Shown here: positions 9,254-17,478 of the stretch, in pieces
How the letters are laid out: each line of letters opens with the position of its first letter
How positions within the stretch are numbered: position 1 is the stretch's first letter
Notes under the pieces: model-generated
Databases searched by the model: none
Seen by the model: only the letters and a program-made list of their open reading frames with translations
Told to the model about the DNA's origin: nothing
Made by a program: the position numbers and the translations under genes
DNA from: a virus
Virus record (IMG/VR): IMGVR_UViG_3300044981_000387
Coordinates: 1 to 64,000 of that record
Strand: one strand, 5' to 3'
Length of the DNA: 64,000 nt

Positions 9254-10975
9254 TTATCCGAAGATTTTAGAGTTATTGAAAACTGCGCCTTCGTAAGTTT
9301 CGTCCATACCTTTTCTAAACAATGGACGACAATGACCATCTTTGTCTTGGTATACCTTGTTGATAGGTAGACCGGTATGAGAGCATACTGGATGTTCACT
9401 AATAGCACTCTTAATCATCTTAGAGCATTGAGTAGCAACCATCTTATTACCTGCTAATCCATTCATATAAATCTGGAAAGCAGTGGCATAAGCCTTAGTA
9501 TCCCCTGAATGAGCTAACACATTAAGGGCATCTTCTGCCTTATCATAGTTGTTATCATCTAGGGCGGCACGTAAGTCGTCAATAACTTGGCTGGGCTTAA
9601 GGGCGGACATAGTAGAAGCGGCAGCCGCTACCTTGGTATCTACACGCTTATCAGCCACTAACTGATTAAGACCCGCTTGACTAAAGCTGGCAATAGAGCC
9701 GTTACACATTAACACGGTGGGTTTGGTTAATTTACCATTAACTACCTTAACTGGAACAGTAAAAGCTACTTTACCAGTATCTACAGAGACACCAAATAAA
9801 AGAGTTTGGTCTTTATGACCTAACACCACTACTTGTGGGTTGCGATGACCAAAAGAGGCTAATTCACGCACGATATGATTTCGAGCAGCGTTAACCTTAT
9901 CGGCACCAAACTCCCAAGCGGCTAATCCTTGAATAGTGTTAAAATTGTTCTCGAAGTCATTAGCTTGCTCAAACTTAGGCAACTCCACATCTTTCTGAGA
10001 AGCTTCAACTACTTTTTGACCAACCACTTGACCTTGGAAGAACTCCGATTTACCTTGACGCTTAGCAGTTAAACGAGTCAAAGCTAATTCGGCATCACTG
10101 ACTTCACGATTCTCAGAAGCAGCCTTAGTCAAAACACCTAAAATACTGGCGGCATCTACTTGTAGTTTGGAACCCGCTAGAATGGTGAGGTAAGATTTAA
10201 TATTAGTGTGATTAAGTTCTTGTGGACCAGCATTGCCCATAAAGACGGCTGCCTCTACCACATTAGCATTATGAACTTCCACTGGAACATAGAAACTAGT
10301 GATTCCCTTAGGGGTTTCATAGTCGGCTTTGATGACAAGGAACTTATCACTACCGGCACTAACGGTCAACGCAGTAGGACGAAGATTCCAAGCATCCAAG
10401 GTATCTCCAACAGATTTTAATGCTTTATTGGCCAAAGGCTGAGAATACATCTTCAATGGAATGTGTTTATCAAAAGCGCTCTCTAGAGCGTTGGCTAATA
10501 CCTGATCACCTACATGATAGGTATCTACAGCAGAAGACTCTTTTCTTTGCTCAGTGCAGTCATGGCATTTTGCATGTACTTCAGATTCAGCTATAGGCTC
10601 AACTTTTGCCCCATTTTTTTCATGCTCATCGGCGTGTTTTTTACAAGCAGCCCATCCATTATGAGGATACTTAACACTATACAAAGAAGAAGCAACTTTT
10701 TCACCCAATTCATCTTGGAACAATTCAGCAAACTTGCTGCCACGAGAATATAATTTTTGATAGAGAGCCTTGAACTCTCCCTTACGAATAAAAAAGGTCT
10801 TATTAGAAGCCATATCGCTAATAACTCTAGAGACCATACCAATAGTTTGATCGTGCGGATAGGCAGCCATACACTTGGTTAGTTTGACAGCCAAAACTGG
10901 AGTAGCCAATTTTTCATTGTTCTCCACCGTCTTTGCTAAAGAACTGACTAGTTGTTGTATTTTGTCGAGGCTCAT
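9254..10975 (-). CDS. unknown 573-aa protein
   Basis: A large protein with no recognised domain. Residues about 120-165 contain HADEHEKNGAK, then HAKCHDCTEQRK, a possible metal-binding knuckle. Near the C-terminus CSKMIKSAISEHPVCSHTG carries another His/Cys pair. The middle is beta-rich with repeated VPVEVHNANV / VPVKVVNGKL segments, suggesting an internal duplication: FYVPVEVHNANVVEAAVFMG compared with FTVPVKVVNGKLTKPTVLMC. A virion component is plausible. Confidence 0.6.
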   Translation of the reverse strand: MSLDKIQQLVSSLAKTVENNEKLATPVLAVKLTKCMAAYPHDQTIGMVSRVISDMASNKTFFIRKGEFKALYQKLYSRGSKFAELFQDELGEKVASSLYSVKYPHNGWAACKKHADEHEKNGAKVEPIAESEVHAKCHDCTEQRKESSAVDTYHVGDQVLANALESAFDKHIPLKMYSQPLANKALKSVGDTLDAWNLRPTALTVSAGSDKFLVIKADYETPKGITSFYVPVEVHNANVVEAAVFMGNAGPQELNHTNIKSYLTILAGSKLQVDAASILGVLTKAASENREVSDAELALTRLTAKRQGKSEFFQGQVVGQKVVEASQKDVELPKFEQANDFENNFNTIQGLAAWEFGADKVNAARNHIVRELASFGHRNPQVVVLGHKDQTLLFGVSVDTGKVAFTVPVKVVNGKLTKPTVLMCNGSIASFSQAGLNQLVADKRVDTKVAAAASTMSALKPSQVIDDLRAALDDNNYDKAEDALNVLAHSGDTKAYATAFQIYMNGLAGNKMVATQCSKMIKSAISEHPVCSHTGLPINKVYQDKDGHCRPLFRKGMDETYEGAVFNNSKIFG

Positions 10976-10991
10976 GTATACACCTATTCCG

Positions 10992-11444
10992 TTATGCTAA
11001 TTCCGGGTACTTTTTGAGTACCTCTTGCTTAGCTTCAGTAGTTAGCTCGTTGAGTAAAGCCTTGACCAGCTTCTTGTTAGAGGTTAATTTTTCTGGCAAG
11101 TATTGGGTAACTTGACCTAGCTCTTCGCGTGGAATACCCAATTTAGTAAAAGGTAGGCGTACCAAAGGATCGCCCTTATAAGCAACCTGGAGTACTCCAG
11201 CAGTCTTAGTAATCAAGACGCTCCAATCACAAGCAGTCTTGTTGTTTTCTTCCTCGTCACCATATAAAGCCACAATATAGTCACCATCATCAGCGCTTTG
11301 CACTTCCCATAGTTCAGCGCCCTTGTCGCCATCCTTGAAGCGTACCACATCGAAAGCCACAGTCTCTAATTCATCTTTTACATCAGAGAGTCGGTATGCC
11401 TTTTTAGTGAGCAAAGCCGTATAATCAACATTGAATTTGGACAT
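10992..11444 (-). CDS. unknown 150-aa protein
   Basis: The start is taken at the second of two adjacent ATGs (MSKFNVDYTALLTKKAY) because GGAG is spaced better for it. It is a mixed alpha/beta protein with an acidic loop (YGDEEENN) and a helical C-terminus. It is the first gene of the leftward 3-11 kb block; a divergent intergenic region with AATATT repeats lies upstream. No family is recognised. Confidence 0.6.
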   Translation of the reverse strand: MSKFNVDYTALLTKKAYRLSDVKDELETVAFDVVRFKDGDKGAELWEVQSADDGDYIVALYGDEEENNKTACDWSVLITKTAGVLQVAYKGDPLVRLPFTKLGIPREELGQVTQYLPEKLTSNKKLVKALLNELTTEAKQEVLKKYPELA

Positions 11445-11487
11445 CATATCTCCAGTAACGCAGAAGGAACCCTATCATAGATAGAGA

Positions 11488-11502
11488 AATATTGATAATA
11501 TT
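11488..11502. promoter_or_regulatory. inverted repeat AATATT-GAT-AATATT, operator candidate
   Basis: A perfect 6-bp inverted repeat with a 3-base spacer in the 140-base gap between divergent genes (minus at 11444, plus at 11590). Two further AATATT copies lie at 11542 and 11571, the second inside the palindrome CTAATATTAG. It could be an operator shared by both promoters. No clear sigma-70 promoter is visible here. Confidence 0.35.
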
Positions 11503-11589
11503 CCATACTTTTAGTAGATTCCCACTAATAGATAAATTGCAGAATATTACCAAAATATCCACCTCTAACTAATATTAGGGCATTTAAGC

Positions 11590-11847
11590 ATGAAAAAGAC
11601 CAACGATCTTATTATTCTTGCCGACTCAATGACAGAAAAATATGATATCGCCAAAACAGCTCAAGTAAAAGACGCACTAAGCATGGCTTTGATGGATTGC
11701 CTTATGGATATTCACAAATATCTTCAAGACCCTAGACTTTCCGCGCTATACGAAGAGCCTGCAATTAAACATAAAATTAAAGAAGTAATCTCTGTTATGC
11801 AGCAGCTAGTTATGCAACTAAACGGACCTACATTGCCAATAAAATAA
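11590..11847 (+). CDS. unknown 85-aa helical protein
   Basis: One of the few plus-strand genes. It is all-helical and contains KDALSMALMDCLMDIHKYLQ. It ends with TAA directly abutting the stop of the convergent endonuclease gene. AGGG lies upstream of the ATG. The function is unknown. Confidence 0.6.
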   Translation: MKKTNDLIILADSMTEKYDIAKTAQVKDALSMALMDCLMDIHKYLQDPRLSALYEEPAIKHKIKEVISVMQQLVMQLNGPTLPIK

Positions 11848-12735
11848 TCATTTTATTTTACGCCTTTCGCGTCGATACTCGTTGAAACATTCTTTGCAAT
11901 AGGTATCTAACCCAGATACCGTTTTCTTATTGGGACGAAATAACGCTCCATCCAGAATCTCATGACACAACCCACACTCTTTGGTATTGGTGACGGAATC
12001 GTAAAATAGTTCTTGTCTCTTGGGCGCAGCTTCTCGGGGAGCCGAATATTTGTCGTCTTGCTGCTCCACAATCGATTTTCTACGATGACATAGAGCGCAC
12101 AACACTTGGCACTTGGTTAGTTCGGCTTGCAGTATTTCTAGCTTACGACTTTTCAGATCACACACATCATATAGCTTAGTGGTGGGATCGATGTGGTCGA
12201 TCTGCATATTGAAAGACTCATATTGTTGCCCGCACATTGCACATGGCTTATTCTTAAACTCGTTAATAATGTCAATGTTTCTTATATTATGAGGACGATA
12301 TTTTCTATCATCACCCAAAACTTCATCAAAACGGACATGCGTTCGTCTATTATGACATAGCAAACAGACTAAATCGCACTTCGTAATTTCTAATAAAATA
12401 ATTTCTTTAGAGGTATTATCCAATACCATTCGAGAAACACCCTTAATTTTTTCACCACGTCCGGGCACATGATCGTAGTCCATACAATATGGTTCGTAAA
12501 TCTGACCACAATCTACACAAGGCGTGTTAGATTTTAGATCCTGAAACCATTGAATGCGAAGGGCTCGCTTATTGTTATTATAATCTCGGCTTGTTTGTAA
12601 GTCTTCATTATATTTATCTTTACGATATTGTCGATGACAATCTTCACACCATGGAAAAAGACCATCGGCTGACTTTGCCTGTTTGACAAAGCAGCCGATA
12701 TCTTTGGATTCACCACATTTAGAGCAAGTTTTCAT
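11848..12735 (-). CDS. tandem HNH endonuclease with flanking zinc knuckles
   Basis: 295 aa. Four Cys-rich modules occur in order: an N-terminal CSKCGES...CEDCHR knuckle, HNH unit one (CVDCGQIYEP, MDYDHVPG, then CLLCHNRR), HNH unit two (CAMCGQQYES, MQIDHIDP, then CALCHRRK), and a C-terminal CGLCHE...CKECFNEYRR knuckle. Each HNH unit keeps the DH pair and the final Cys-x2-Cys-H. It is probably a homing-type nuclease with duplicated catalytic units. The start codon lies only 7 bases after an imperfect palindrome (ACTGAT...ATCAGT), with no clear ribosome binding site. Confidence 0.8.
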   Translation of the reverse strand: MKTCSKCGESKDIGCFVKQAKSADGLFPWCEDCHRQYRKDKYNEDLQTSRDYNNNKRALRIQWFQDLKSNTPCVDCGQIYEPYCMDYDHVPGRGEKIKGVSRMVLDNTSKEIILLEITKCDLVCLLCHNRRTHVRFDEVLGDDRKYRPHNIRNIDIINEFKNKPCAMCGQQYESFNMQIDHIDPTTKLYDVCDLKSRKLEILQAELTKCQVLCALCHRRKSIVEQQDDKYSAPREAAPKRQELFYDSVTNTKECGLCHEILDGALFRPNKKTVSGLDTYCKECFNEYRRERRKIK

Positions 12736-12742
12736 ACTGATA

Positions 12743-12751
12743 CATATATCA
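12743..12751 (-). promoter_or_regulatory. TGATATATG motif before the tandem HNH gene
   Basis: Minus-strand TGATATATG lies within the inverted repeat ACTGAT-N6-ATCAGT (12736-12753), directly before the ATG. It is one of about ten such motifs near starts. It could be an extended -10 element, which would make the message leaderless, or an operator. Confidence 0.35.
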
Positions 12752-12779
12752 GTTTATTGCGTGTTTTTGATCAATTTTT

Positions 12780-13238
12780 TTACCATGAGTTTTCACGCAA
12801 TTCTGCCATCTCTTGCAGAATTCCCTTAATAACATCGTCTAACTCTATGATCTTCCTTATCTTTTTTCTGGCTCCACCATAAACTTTTTTGCCGTTCTTA
12901 TAATCAACATTACCATTTAAGCTCTTCGTAATGCTACTCTGATTGACATTCAGCATCTTAGCAATTTCCATTTGCGTATAACCATCAGCATACAAACGAA
13001 TCACTTCTCTTTGCCTTTCAGTCAATAAAGTATCTACCACTCTCCAGAACTCTTTCTTCAATCGATCCTCTAGTTCTAACATTCTTTCATCATACGCAAA
13101 ACCTCCAGATAGTCTAGCATAGATACTGTCGTCATTACAGAAAGCTTCCATCATATCATTGGAGCATGCTGTCTCCAAAAGTACCCACTGGTACGAGTCA
13201 GACCTGTTCTTTCTTCTATTATCGTAGTTATTAACCAT
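12780..13238 (-). CDS. sigma-region-4-like HTH protein
   Basis: 152 aa with a central segment, about residues 68-105, LTERQREVIRLYADGYTQME then IAKMLNVNQSSITKSLNG. This matches the sigma-70 region 4/LuxR-type helix-turn-helix. No region 2 is seen, so it is not a complete sigma factor. It may be a transcription activator or a small DNA-recognition subunit. AAGGCGG upstream supports the start. A hairpin at 13285 separates it from the gene upstream. Confidence 0.65.
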   Translation of the reverse strand: MVNNYDNRRKNRSDSYQWVLLETACSNDMMEAFCNDDSIYARLSGGFAYDERMLELEDRLKKEFWRVVDTLLTERQREVIRLYADGYTQMEIAKMLNVNQSSITKSLNGNVDYKNGKKVYGGARKKIRKIIELDDVIKGILQEMAELRENSW

Positions 13239-13284
13239 ATAGACCGCCTTATAGTTTAATTTTGTGTCTTAAAAGTAACTCTCT

Positions 13285-13305
13285 AATTGTAGTTTTACCA
13301 CAATT
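13285..13305 (-). terminator. hairpin between operons
   Basis: An 8-bp stem AATTGTGG/CTACAATT (one G-U pair) with a 5-base loop overlaps the stop codon of the 88-aa gene at 13304. No strong T run follows, so it may be a weak terminator or an RNA-processing signal. Confidence 0.35.
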
Positions 13306-13570
13306 AAGTTGTAGATATAGTATCTCCAGCCCAAATCCAAGTAGTTTCTTCATTACCCTTGTCTGTTAACTCAAAGCATCTATCTTTTGATCCTGGCCCC
13401 ATATGCTTTTCAGTAGTTTCTAATAACCAGCCACGAGCTATCAATTGATCGGCTACCTTATGATGTTCTAAATCACTAGTAGCAAATACGCCGCCCTCCT
13501 TTTGGACAATTTTTAGATATCCAAGCAGATCAACGAGCACCATTTTATCTATATATTCTTTTTGATCCAT
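13304..13570 (-). CDS. small winged-helix-like protein
   Basis: 88 aa from the internal ATG (MDQKEYIDK), chosen because GAGGTGG precedes it; the longer frame to 13612 has no such signal. The layout (helix, helix, KVADQLIARGWLLETTEK, then a beta wing with DRCFELTDKG) resembles winged-helix DNA-binding proteins. Function is unproven. Confidence 0.5.
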   Translation of the reverse strand: MDQKEYIDKMVLVDLLGYLKIVQKEGGVFATSDLEHHKVADQLIARGWLLETTEKHMGPGSKDRCFELTDKGNEETTWIWAGDTISTT

Positions 13571-13603
13571 AAACCACCTCTTCCAAATAAAGACACAATC
13601 ATA

Positions 13604-13611
13604 ATATATCA
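13604..13611 (-). promoter_or_regulatory. TGATATAT motif
   Basis: Minus-strand TGATATATTATGATTG lies about 33 bases before the ATG at 13570 and ahead of a good ribosome binding site. It reads as an extended -10 promoter element. Confidence 0.4.
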
Positions 13612-13642
13612 ATGAGAAAATTATGACAATTTAGATAAAAAA

Positions 13643-14410
13643 TCAATCTTTAACAACAAAAGACAAGTCCGCGTAATCACTAATTTGGTCTTTAGTGATG
13701 TACTCGTCAATATCCTTGAAGCTTTCTGGGACGTAAAAATTACGAATATTGGCCAATTGGCCAAACTTATCCAATGCGCGTTTCCTCCCTTTTTGGCCAG
13801 CTTCATCATTATCCAACAACAAAAATATGTTGTTGGTGTATCTGCTAATGACAGAAAATTGATAGGGAGTCATGATATTATTTCCTATAGCTACAATATT
13901 TCTGAATCCTATTTCTACCGCCTTAATAGTATCAAACTGTCCTTCTACGATATAAACGCTGTTTTGGTCTAAAATATGTTGTTTATTTTCATAGAGACCA
14001 AACAAACAATGCCCCTTCTCAAAACCCTTAGTATTCTTATACTTAGATATCTCTCTGGCTTTCCATTCGGCTTCCGGCAACAAAGTCCTACATACTAGAC
14101 CCATAATATTGCCATAAGGGTCACGAAAGGGCATCATTAAAGGATGATGCTCAAAATGACAGAACTTGAAACGTCGAGGAAAAAGGGAGTCCTCTACATA
14201 TTTGTGGTATAATAGTTCTTCTTTCAGTAACTGATCTTCCCCCACTAAATCCGATAACACCTGAATATTATCGGTATTTGGGAAGTATCCAAACTGAAAA
14301 AGATCCTGACTTTCTTGGTTTAGACGACTGTCTAAATAGGATTTAACACCTTGTGCTTCTGGATAATTCTTCAACAGAAACCGACAAGACTCTACAATTT
14401 TCTCAAACAT
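13643..14410 (-). CDS. DnaG-type primase catalytic core, zinc domain absent
   Basis: 255 aa corresponding to the RNA-polymerase domain of DnaG. The start resembles the DnaG linker region (YPEAQGVKSYLDSRLNQES then QDLFQFGYFPN), followed by MMPFRDPYGNIMGLVCRTL. The TOPRIM fold follows, with VYIVEGQFDTIKA (catalytic Glu) and IFLLLDNDEAGQKGRK (DxD). The N-terminal CHC2 zinc finger is missing here but is encoded alone at 36205-36837, about 22 kb away. The helicase-interaction domain is also missing. It makes RNA primers for replication. It overlaps none of its neighbours and follows the zinc-ribbon gene. Confidence 0.85.
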   Translation of the reverse strand: MFEKIVESCRFLLKNYPEAQGVKSYLDSRLNQESQDLFQFGYFPNTDNIQVLSDLVGEDQLLKEELLYHKYVEDSLFPRRFKFCHFEHHPLMMPFRDPYGNIMGLVCRTLLPEAEWKAREISKYKNTKGFEKGHCLFGLYENKQHILDQNSVYIVEGQFDTIKAVEIGFRNIVAIGNNIMTPYQFSVISRYTNNIFLLLDNDEAGQKGRKRALDKFGQLANIRNFYVPESFKDIDEYITKDQISDYADLSFVVKD

Positions 14411-14421
14411 AGCTTACTTTC

Positions 14422-14760
14422 TTATACGTCTTTTCCTACTGTTTTTAGCTTGTCTTTTAACATAATCTTGAATGGCTCACTTAAATGGTCCATTGTTTTT
14501 TGACAGGCTCGACATACTATATCGTCCTTCACCAGCTTGGGGCGCTCTTCCGCACCACACTTGGGACACTTGACGGCAAACGATGCAATCACTTTTTTCT
14601 TGAATTGCTTGGAAGCCTTCATCTGGGCTTTAGCAAAATAAGTTACATTAACTATTTCTTTATCACATTTAGAACAATATACTTTATCCGTTTGAGGATC
14701 CAAGTACGGCTCCATAGTATCTCCACAACCCTTATTCGTACAGCTCATAGAAAAAGCCAT
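14422..14760 (-). CDS. zinc-ribbon protein
   Basis: 112 aa with two zinc ribbons. The first is formed by CTNKGC near residue 8 and CSKC near residue 33. The second is formed by CPKC near residue 70 and CRAC near residue 90. It lies between DnaJ and the primase core in an operon with almost no spacing. A role in transcription or replication is possible; the specific function is unknown. Confidence 0.65.
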   Translation of the reverse strand: MAFSMSCTNKGCGDTMEPYLDPQTDKVYCSKCDKEIVNVTYFAKAQMKASKQFKKKVIASFAVKCPKCGAEERPKLVKDDIVCRACQKTMDHLSEPFKIMLKDKLKTVGKDV

Positions 14761-15714
14761 TTAGTTTCCTTCTTGTAAAATATCGATCAATCTAGCCTTG
14801 TCGTCAGGGTAATTTACCGTAAAGATAACGCGATGTCTGATATTATGGTCTCCTACTGATAGAACCATTTCTTCTTTATTTTTAATACCGCCATCTATCA
14901 CTATTTCTTTATCGCCATCAATAGTAGGAACGGTGCGGGTGCAGCCACGCAGAGCATCTAAAAGAGGTAAGGTTAAGTTAGAGACTACATCCTTACCTTC
15001 TAAACGCAATCCGGATTGCGGAGTCACTTTGACGCGGAGATGCACATCAGTGTATTGATCTTGCAAACCCATAAAGGTGCCAGCAAAGTTACCCATACCT
15101 TGCAAACGTAAAACATTACCATCCACCATTGCCGCAGGCACCGATACATGTACCGAAGCTTCTGTTTCTATTAAGCCTGTACTGCTACAGTTGGTGCAAG
15201 GATTGCTTTGACTACGACCTAAACATTCACTACACGTGCGTATAAATACATGGCTACCATTGCGAGAAACAACTTGACCTGCACCCCCACAAGTTTTACA
15301 ACCATTATTAGTTGGCTTATTACCACTGCCTTGACAATGTGGACATTTAATTTGTCTAGAATAGGTTATTTCAATTTTACATCCCTGTGCCGCATCCTTG
15401 AAAGAAATGGTAGTATATAAATCTATATTACTAGATAAATGTTGTTTGGTAGCTCGTCCAGGACCATTTCTATTAAAAATGTCATGGATATGCTGATTAG
15501 TAAAACCACCCCAATCAGCGACAGATGGTTCATCTTTTCCAGCCTGAATGGTTTGATAAGCTTCACTGATTTTCTTGAAGGTCGCTTCGGCATCGGGAGC
15601 CTTGTTAACATCAGGATGGAACTCTTTGGCCAATTTCTTATATTGTTTCTTAACCTCTTCGGGGGTAGCATCAGAAGATAGGTTGATAATTTTATAAGCT
15701 TCAGATAATTTCAT
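14761..15714 (-). CDS. dnaJ: DnaJ co-chaperone, class A
   Basis: 317 aa. The J domain (1-70) has YKKLAKEFHPDVNKAPDAE with the essential HPD. A Cys-rich zinc domain (about 125-195) contains CPHCQGSG, CKTCGGAG, CSECLGRS and CTNCSSTG, close to the four canonical CxxCxGxG repeats (the third and fourth are imperfect). C-terminal substrate-binding beta domains follow. The Gly/Phe linker is short. It would recruit host DnaK, since no DnaK is visible in the window. In lambda and T4-like systems, chaperones assist replication-complex or virion assembly. The 3' end of the gene abuts the zinc-ribbon gene. Confidence 0.9.
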   Translation of the reverse strand: MKLSEAYKIINLSSDATPEEVKKQYKKLAKEFHPDVNKAPDAEATFKKISEAYQTIQAGKDEPSVADWGGFTNQHIHDIFNRNGPGRATKQHLSSNIDLYTTISFKDAAQGCKIEITYSRQIKCPHCQGSGNKPTNNGCKTCGGAGQVVSRNGSHVFIRTCSECLGRSQSNPCTNCSSTGLIETEASVHVSVPAAMVDGNVLRLQGMGNFAGTFMGLQDQYTDVHLRVKVTPQSGLRLEGKDVVSNLTLPLLDALRGCTRTVPTIDGDKEIVIDGGIKNKEEMVLSVGDHNIRHRVIFTVNYPDDKARLIDILQEGN

Positions 15715-16265
15715 TTCTTTTTACTCTTACGTTGGATGCGCCCAGTTAATAGGAAGGCGTAGTACAAGGCTACTGCAGCCCCGTCTGCCATATCCATACT
15801 AATCTCATTAATTTTACCACTTTTTTTATAGATATATGGAAACTTAATATTTAAGTGATGTGCCACTAATTCAGGCATATCTTGTTTTTGAGGAAGAACT
15901 TTATCAGTTTTTAATCCATGACGGATAGATAACACATTAAATAATTCTGGTTGTCGTTGTAAATAATCGTGGGCTAACAAACATACCATACGATTAAACG
16001 TAGTTAATACAACGACAGTAGTTGCCGTACTTTTAGGCATAAACTTAATTAAATCTTCAATACCAATATAGTCGGGCTTCATTTCGTTTATTATAGCATT
16101 TAACTTATTTCTGGTATCTACAATGCGCTCCATTATCTTGCCTTTTTTAGAGGGCTTTAGATAATTCATACTAACATATTTAATGTTATTAGAAGCTTCA
16201 TCTATATCTAATACACAATATCCGATCGTTTGACTGGAAATATCGAATCCTAGTATTCTTTTCAT
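15711..16265 (-). CDS. RuvC-like Holliday junction resolvase
   Basis: 184 aa from ATG 16265 (MKRILGFDISSQTIGY). The longer frame upstream runs through a terminator and is rejected. RNase-H-fold residues are in place: first Asp in GFDISSQTIG, Glu in YIGIEDLI, and the final acidic pair in MDMADGAAVALYYA. It would resolve branched recombination or replication intermediates before packaging. It overlaps the DnaJ start by 4 bases. Confidence 0.8.
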   Translation of the reverse strand: MKRILGFDISSQTIGYCVLDIDEASNNIKYVSMNYLKPSKKGKIMERIVDTRNKLNAIINEMKPDYIGIEDLIKFMPKSTATTVVVLTTFNRMVCLLAHDYLQRQPELFNVLSIRHGLKTDKVLPQKQDMPELVAHHLNIKFPYIYKKSGKINEISMDMADGAAVALYYAFLLTGRIQRKSKKK

Positions 16266-16290
16266 ACTAGGTAATATAACATGAAAATAG

Positions 16291-16320
16291 AAAAGGCTCA
16301 AAGTGATTAGACCTTGAGCC
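16291..16320 (-). terminator. Rho-independent terminator after the SSB gene
   Basis: On the minus strand a 9-bp stem GGCTCAAGG/CTTTGAGCC (one G-U pair) with an 8-base loop is followed by TTTTCTATTTT. It lies 25 bases beyond the stop of the SSB gene and 26 bases before the RuvC-like start. It would limit read-through from the highly expressed SSB gene. Confidence 0.75.
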
Positions 16321-16344
16321 CTTTTGATTAAGGAACGAAACGAT

Positions 16345-17067
16345 TTATGCTTGATTTCCATCATAAGAAGGGAAGGAATTCTCCAACTCTTCATCGTCGG
16401 TCATGCTAACTGCAGGAGCAGTAGCAACTGGGGCAGCGGTTTTACCAGCCGTCTTCTTACCAGAAACGGTAGAAGTGGTATCAGTACTCACAACTCCATT
16501 GATCTTGTCCATTCTTCTCTGAACTACCTCGGCTTGAGGTGGAGTTACTCTACGCTTAAGATCATCCAAATCCACTTGCGTGTCTCTGATCTTTTGATCT
16601 TCAGCGGAAAGAGGTTCCTTGGAAATGGCCTGTACCGAGTAATAACCAGTAGCGCCGCCGTTCTTGTCGACCACGATATCGATATCATACTTGGTTGGAT
16701 CACCCCAACGATTAGTGTTTCTAGCATACTTACGAATCTGTCCAAAGACAGCGAAAGAAATATCCAACACCTTATAAGTTCCAGTCTTGCGACTAATCAC
16801 ACCTAGCAACCAACGTGGCTTGGCTTTATCGCCTAAATCACATAATGGGCATTCACCATGAATCTTGGAACAAGAAATCTTCTGTCCAAATCCAGTATCA
16901 CCTTCCTTCTTAAACTTGTGAACCAAGTATTGAAAAGGTTGAGTGATAATTCTCATCTCATTAGAACCTTCATCCAAACGGAGGAAGAGGTCTTTACTAT
17001 TTGTTTGTTTCTTGTTTTCGCCTGCGAAAACATCATCATTCCAGCTTACTTCTCCAAATGTAGTCAT
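16345..17067 (-). CDS. gp32-like single-stranded DNA-binding protein
   Basis: 240 aa. Features match T4 gp32-type SSBs: an OB-fold core with aromatic strands, a zinc site in CSKIHGECPLCD, LLGVISRKTGTYKVLDISF, and a flexible Ala/Thr-rich linker leading to an acidic tail (MTDDEELENSFPSYDG) that would recruit replication partners. TAGGAGATC lies before the ATG. Its position next to RecA, resolvase and primase fits a replication/recombination role. It is followed by its own terminator. Confidence 0.8.
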   Translation of the reverse strand: MTTFGEVSWNDDVFAGENKKQTNSKDLFLRLDEGSNEMRIITQPFQYLVHKFKKEGDTGFGQKISCSKIHGECPLCDLGDKAKPRWLLGVISRKTGTYKVLDISFAVFGQIRKYARNTNRWGDPTKYDIDIVVDKNGGATGYYSVQAISKEPLSAEDQKIRDTQVDLDDLKRRVTPPQAEVVQRRMDKINGVVSTDTTSTVSGKKTAGKTAAPVATAPAVSMTDDEELENSFPSYDGNQA

Positions 17068-17147
17068 TTGATCTCCTAACGTTATTCTTTCTTACTGTAC
17101 ACTAAGGTACTTATCTATTTAACAAAACAATCGATCGTGATTTCACA

Positions 17148-17459
17148 TTAGCGTGAGAATCTAACAAAGCGAGTGCGTGCATGGTCAGGCGTACGAGAAA
17201 ATCTGACGCTGACACTGCGTGAGCGTAGTCGGTTGACTACTCTATTAACAACCACTCTGAGAGCACCAGGGGAACCTGGTAGCACTGTAGAGCGTTTCTT
17301 ACCTAATACTCTGACGAGAACTGTTTGCAATTCGGTCATAGTACCTGACCAACTTCTAACATTACTTCTATCCAACACCGTTAGAATGCCCGTTAAAACG
17401 ACGTTATCCACGTTGGTTTGAGCATTGCTACGGATTGTTGACTTACTTTTAGATGACAT
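17148..17459 (-). CDS. small winged-helix protein like primase C-terminal domain
   Basis: 103 aa from MSSKSKSTIRS; the frame to 17489 overlaps the upstream gene by 11 bases. The pattern WSGTMTELQTVLVRVLGKK, then PGSPGALRVVVNRV then VNRLRSRSVSVRFSRTPDHA matches the winged-helix domain often found at the end of phage or plasmid primase-helicases (D5/VirE-like). Here it stands alone and is very basic, so it probably binds DNA near the replication machinery. Confidence 0.6.
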   Translation of the reverse strand: MSSKSKSTIRSNAQTNVDNVVLTGILTVLDRSNVRSWSGTMTELQTVLVRVLGKKRSTVLPGSPGALRVVVNRVVNRLRSRSVSVRFSRTPDHARTRFVRFSR

Positions 17460-17478
17460 AATTATTTCACTTTCTTGG

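Noticed and set aside
16266-16394. N-terminal extension of the RuvC-like protein
   Set aside because: The extra 43 codons pass through the SSB terminator hairpin and the end of the SSB gene; the conserved fold begins at MKRILGFD.
16324-16806. Plus-strand 160-codon frame opposite the SSB gene
   Set aside because: It is antisense to the clearly conserved SSB reading frame, has no ribosome binding site and its translation looks like random sequence.
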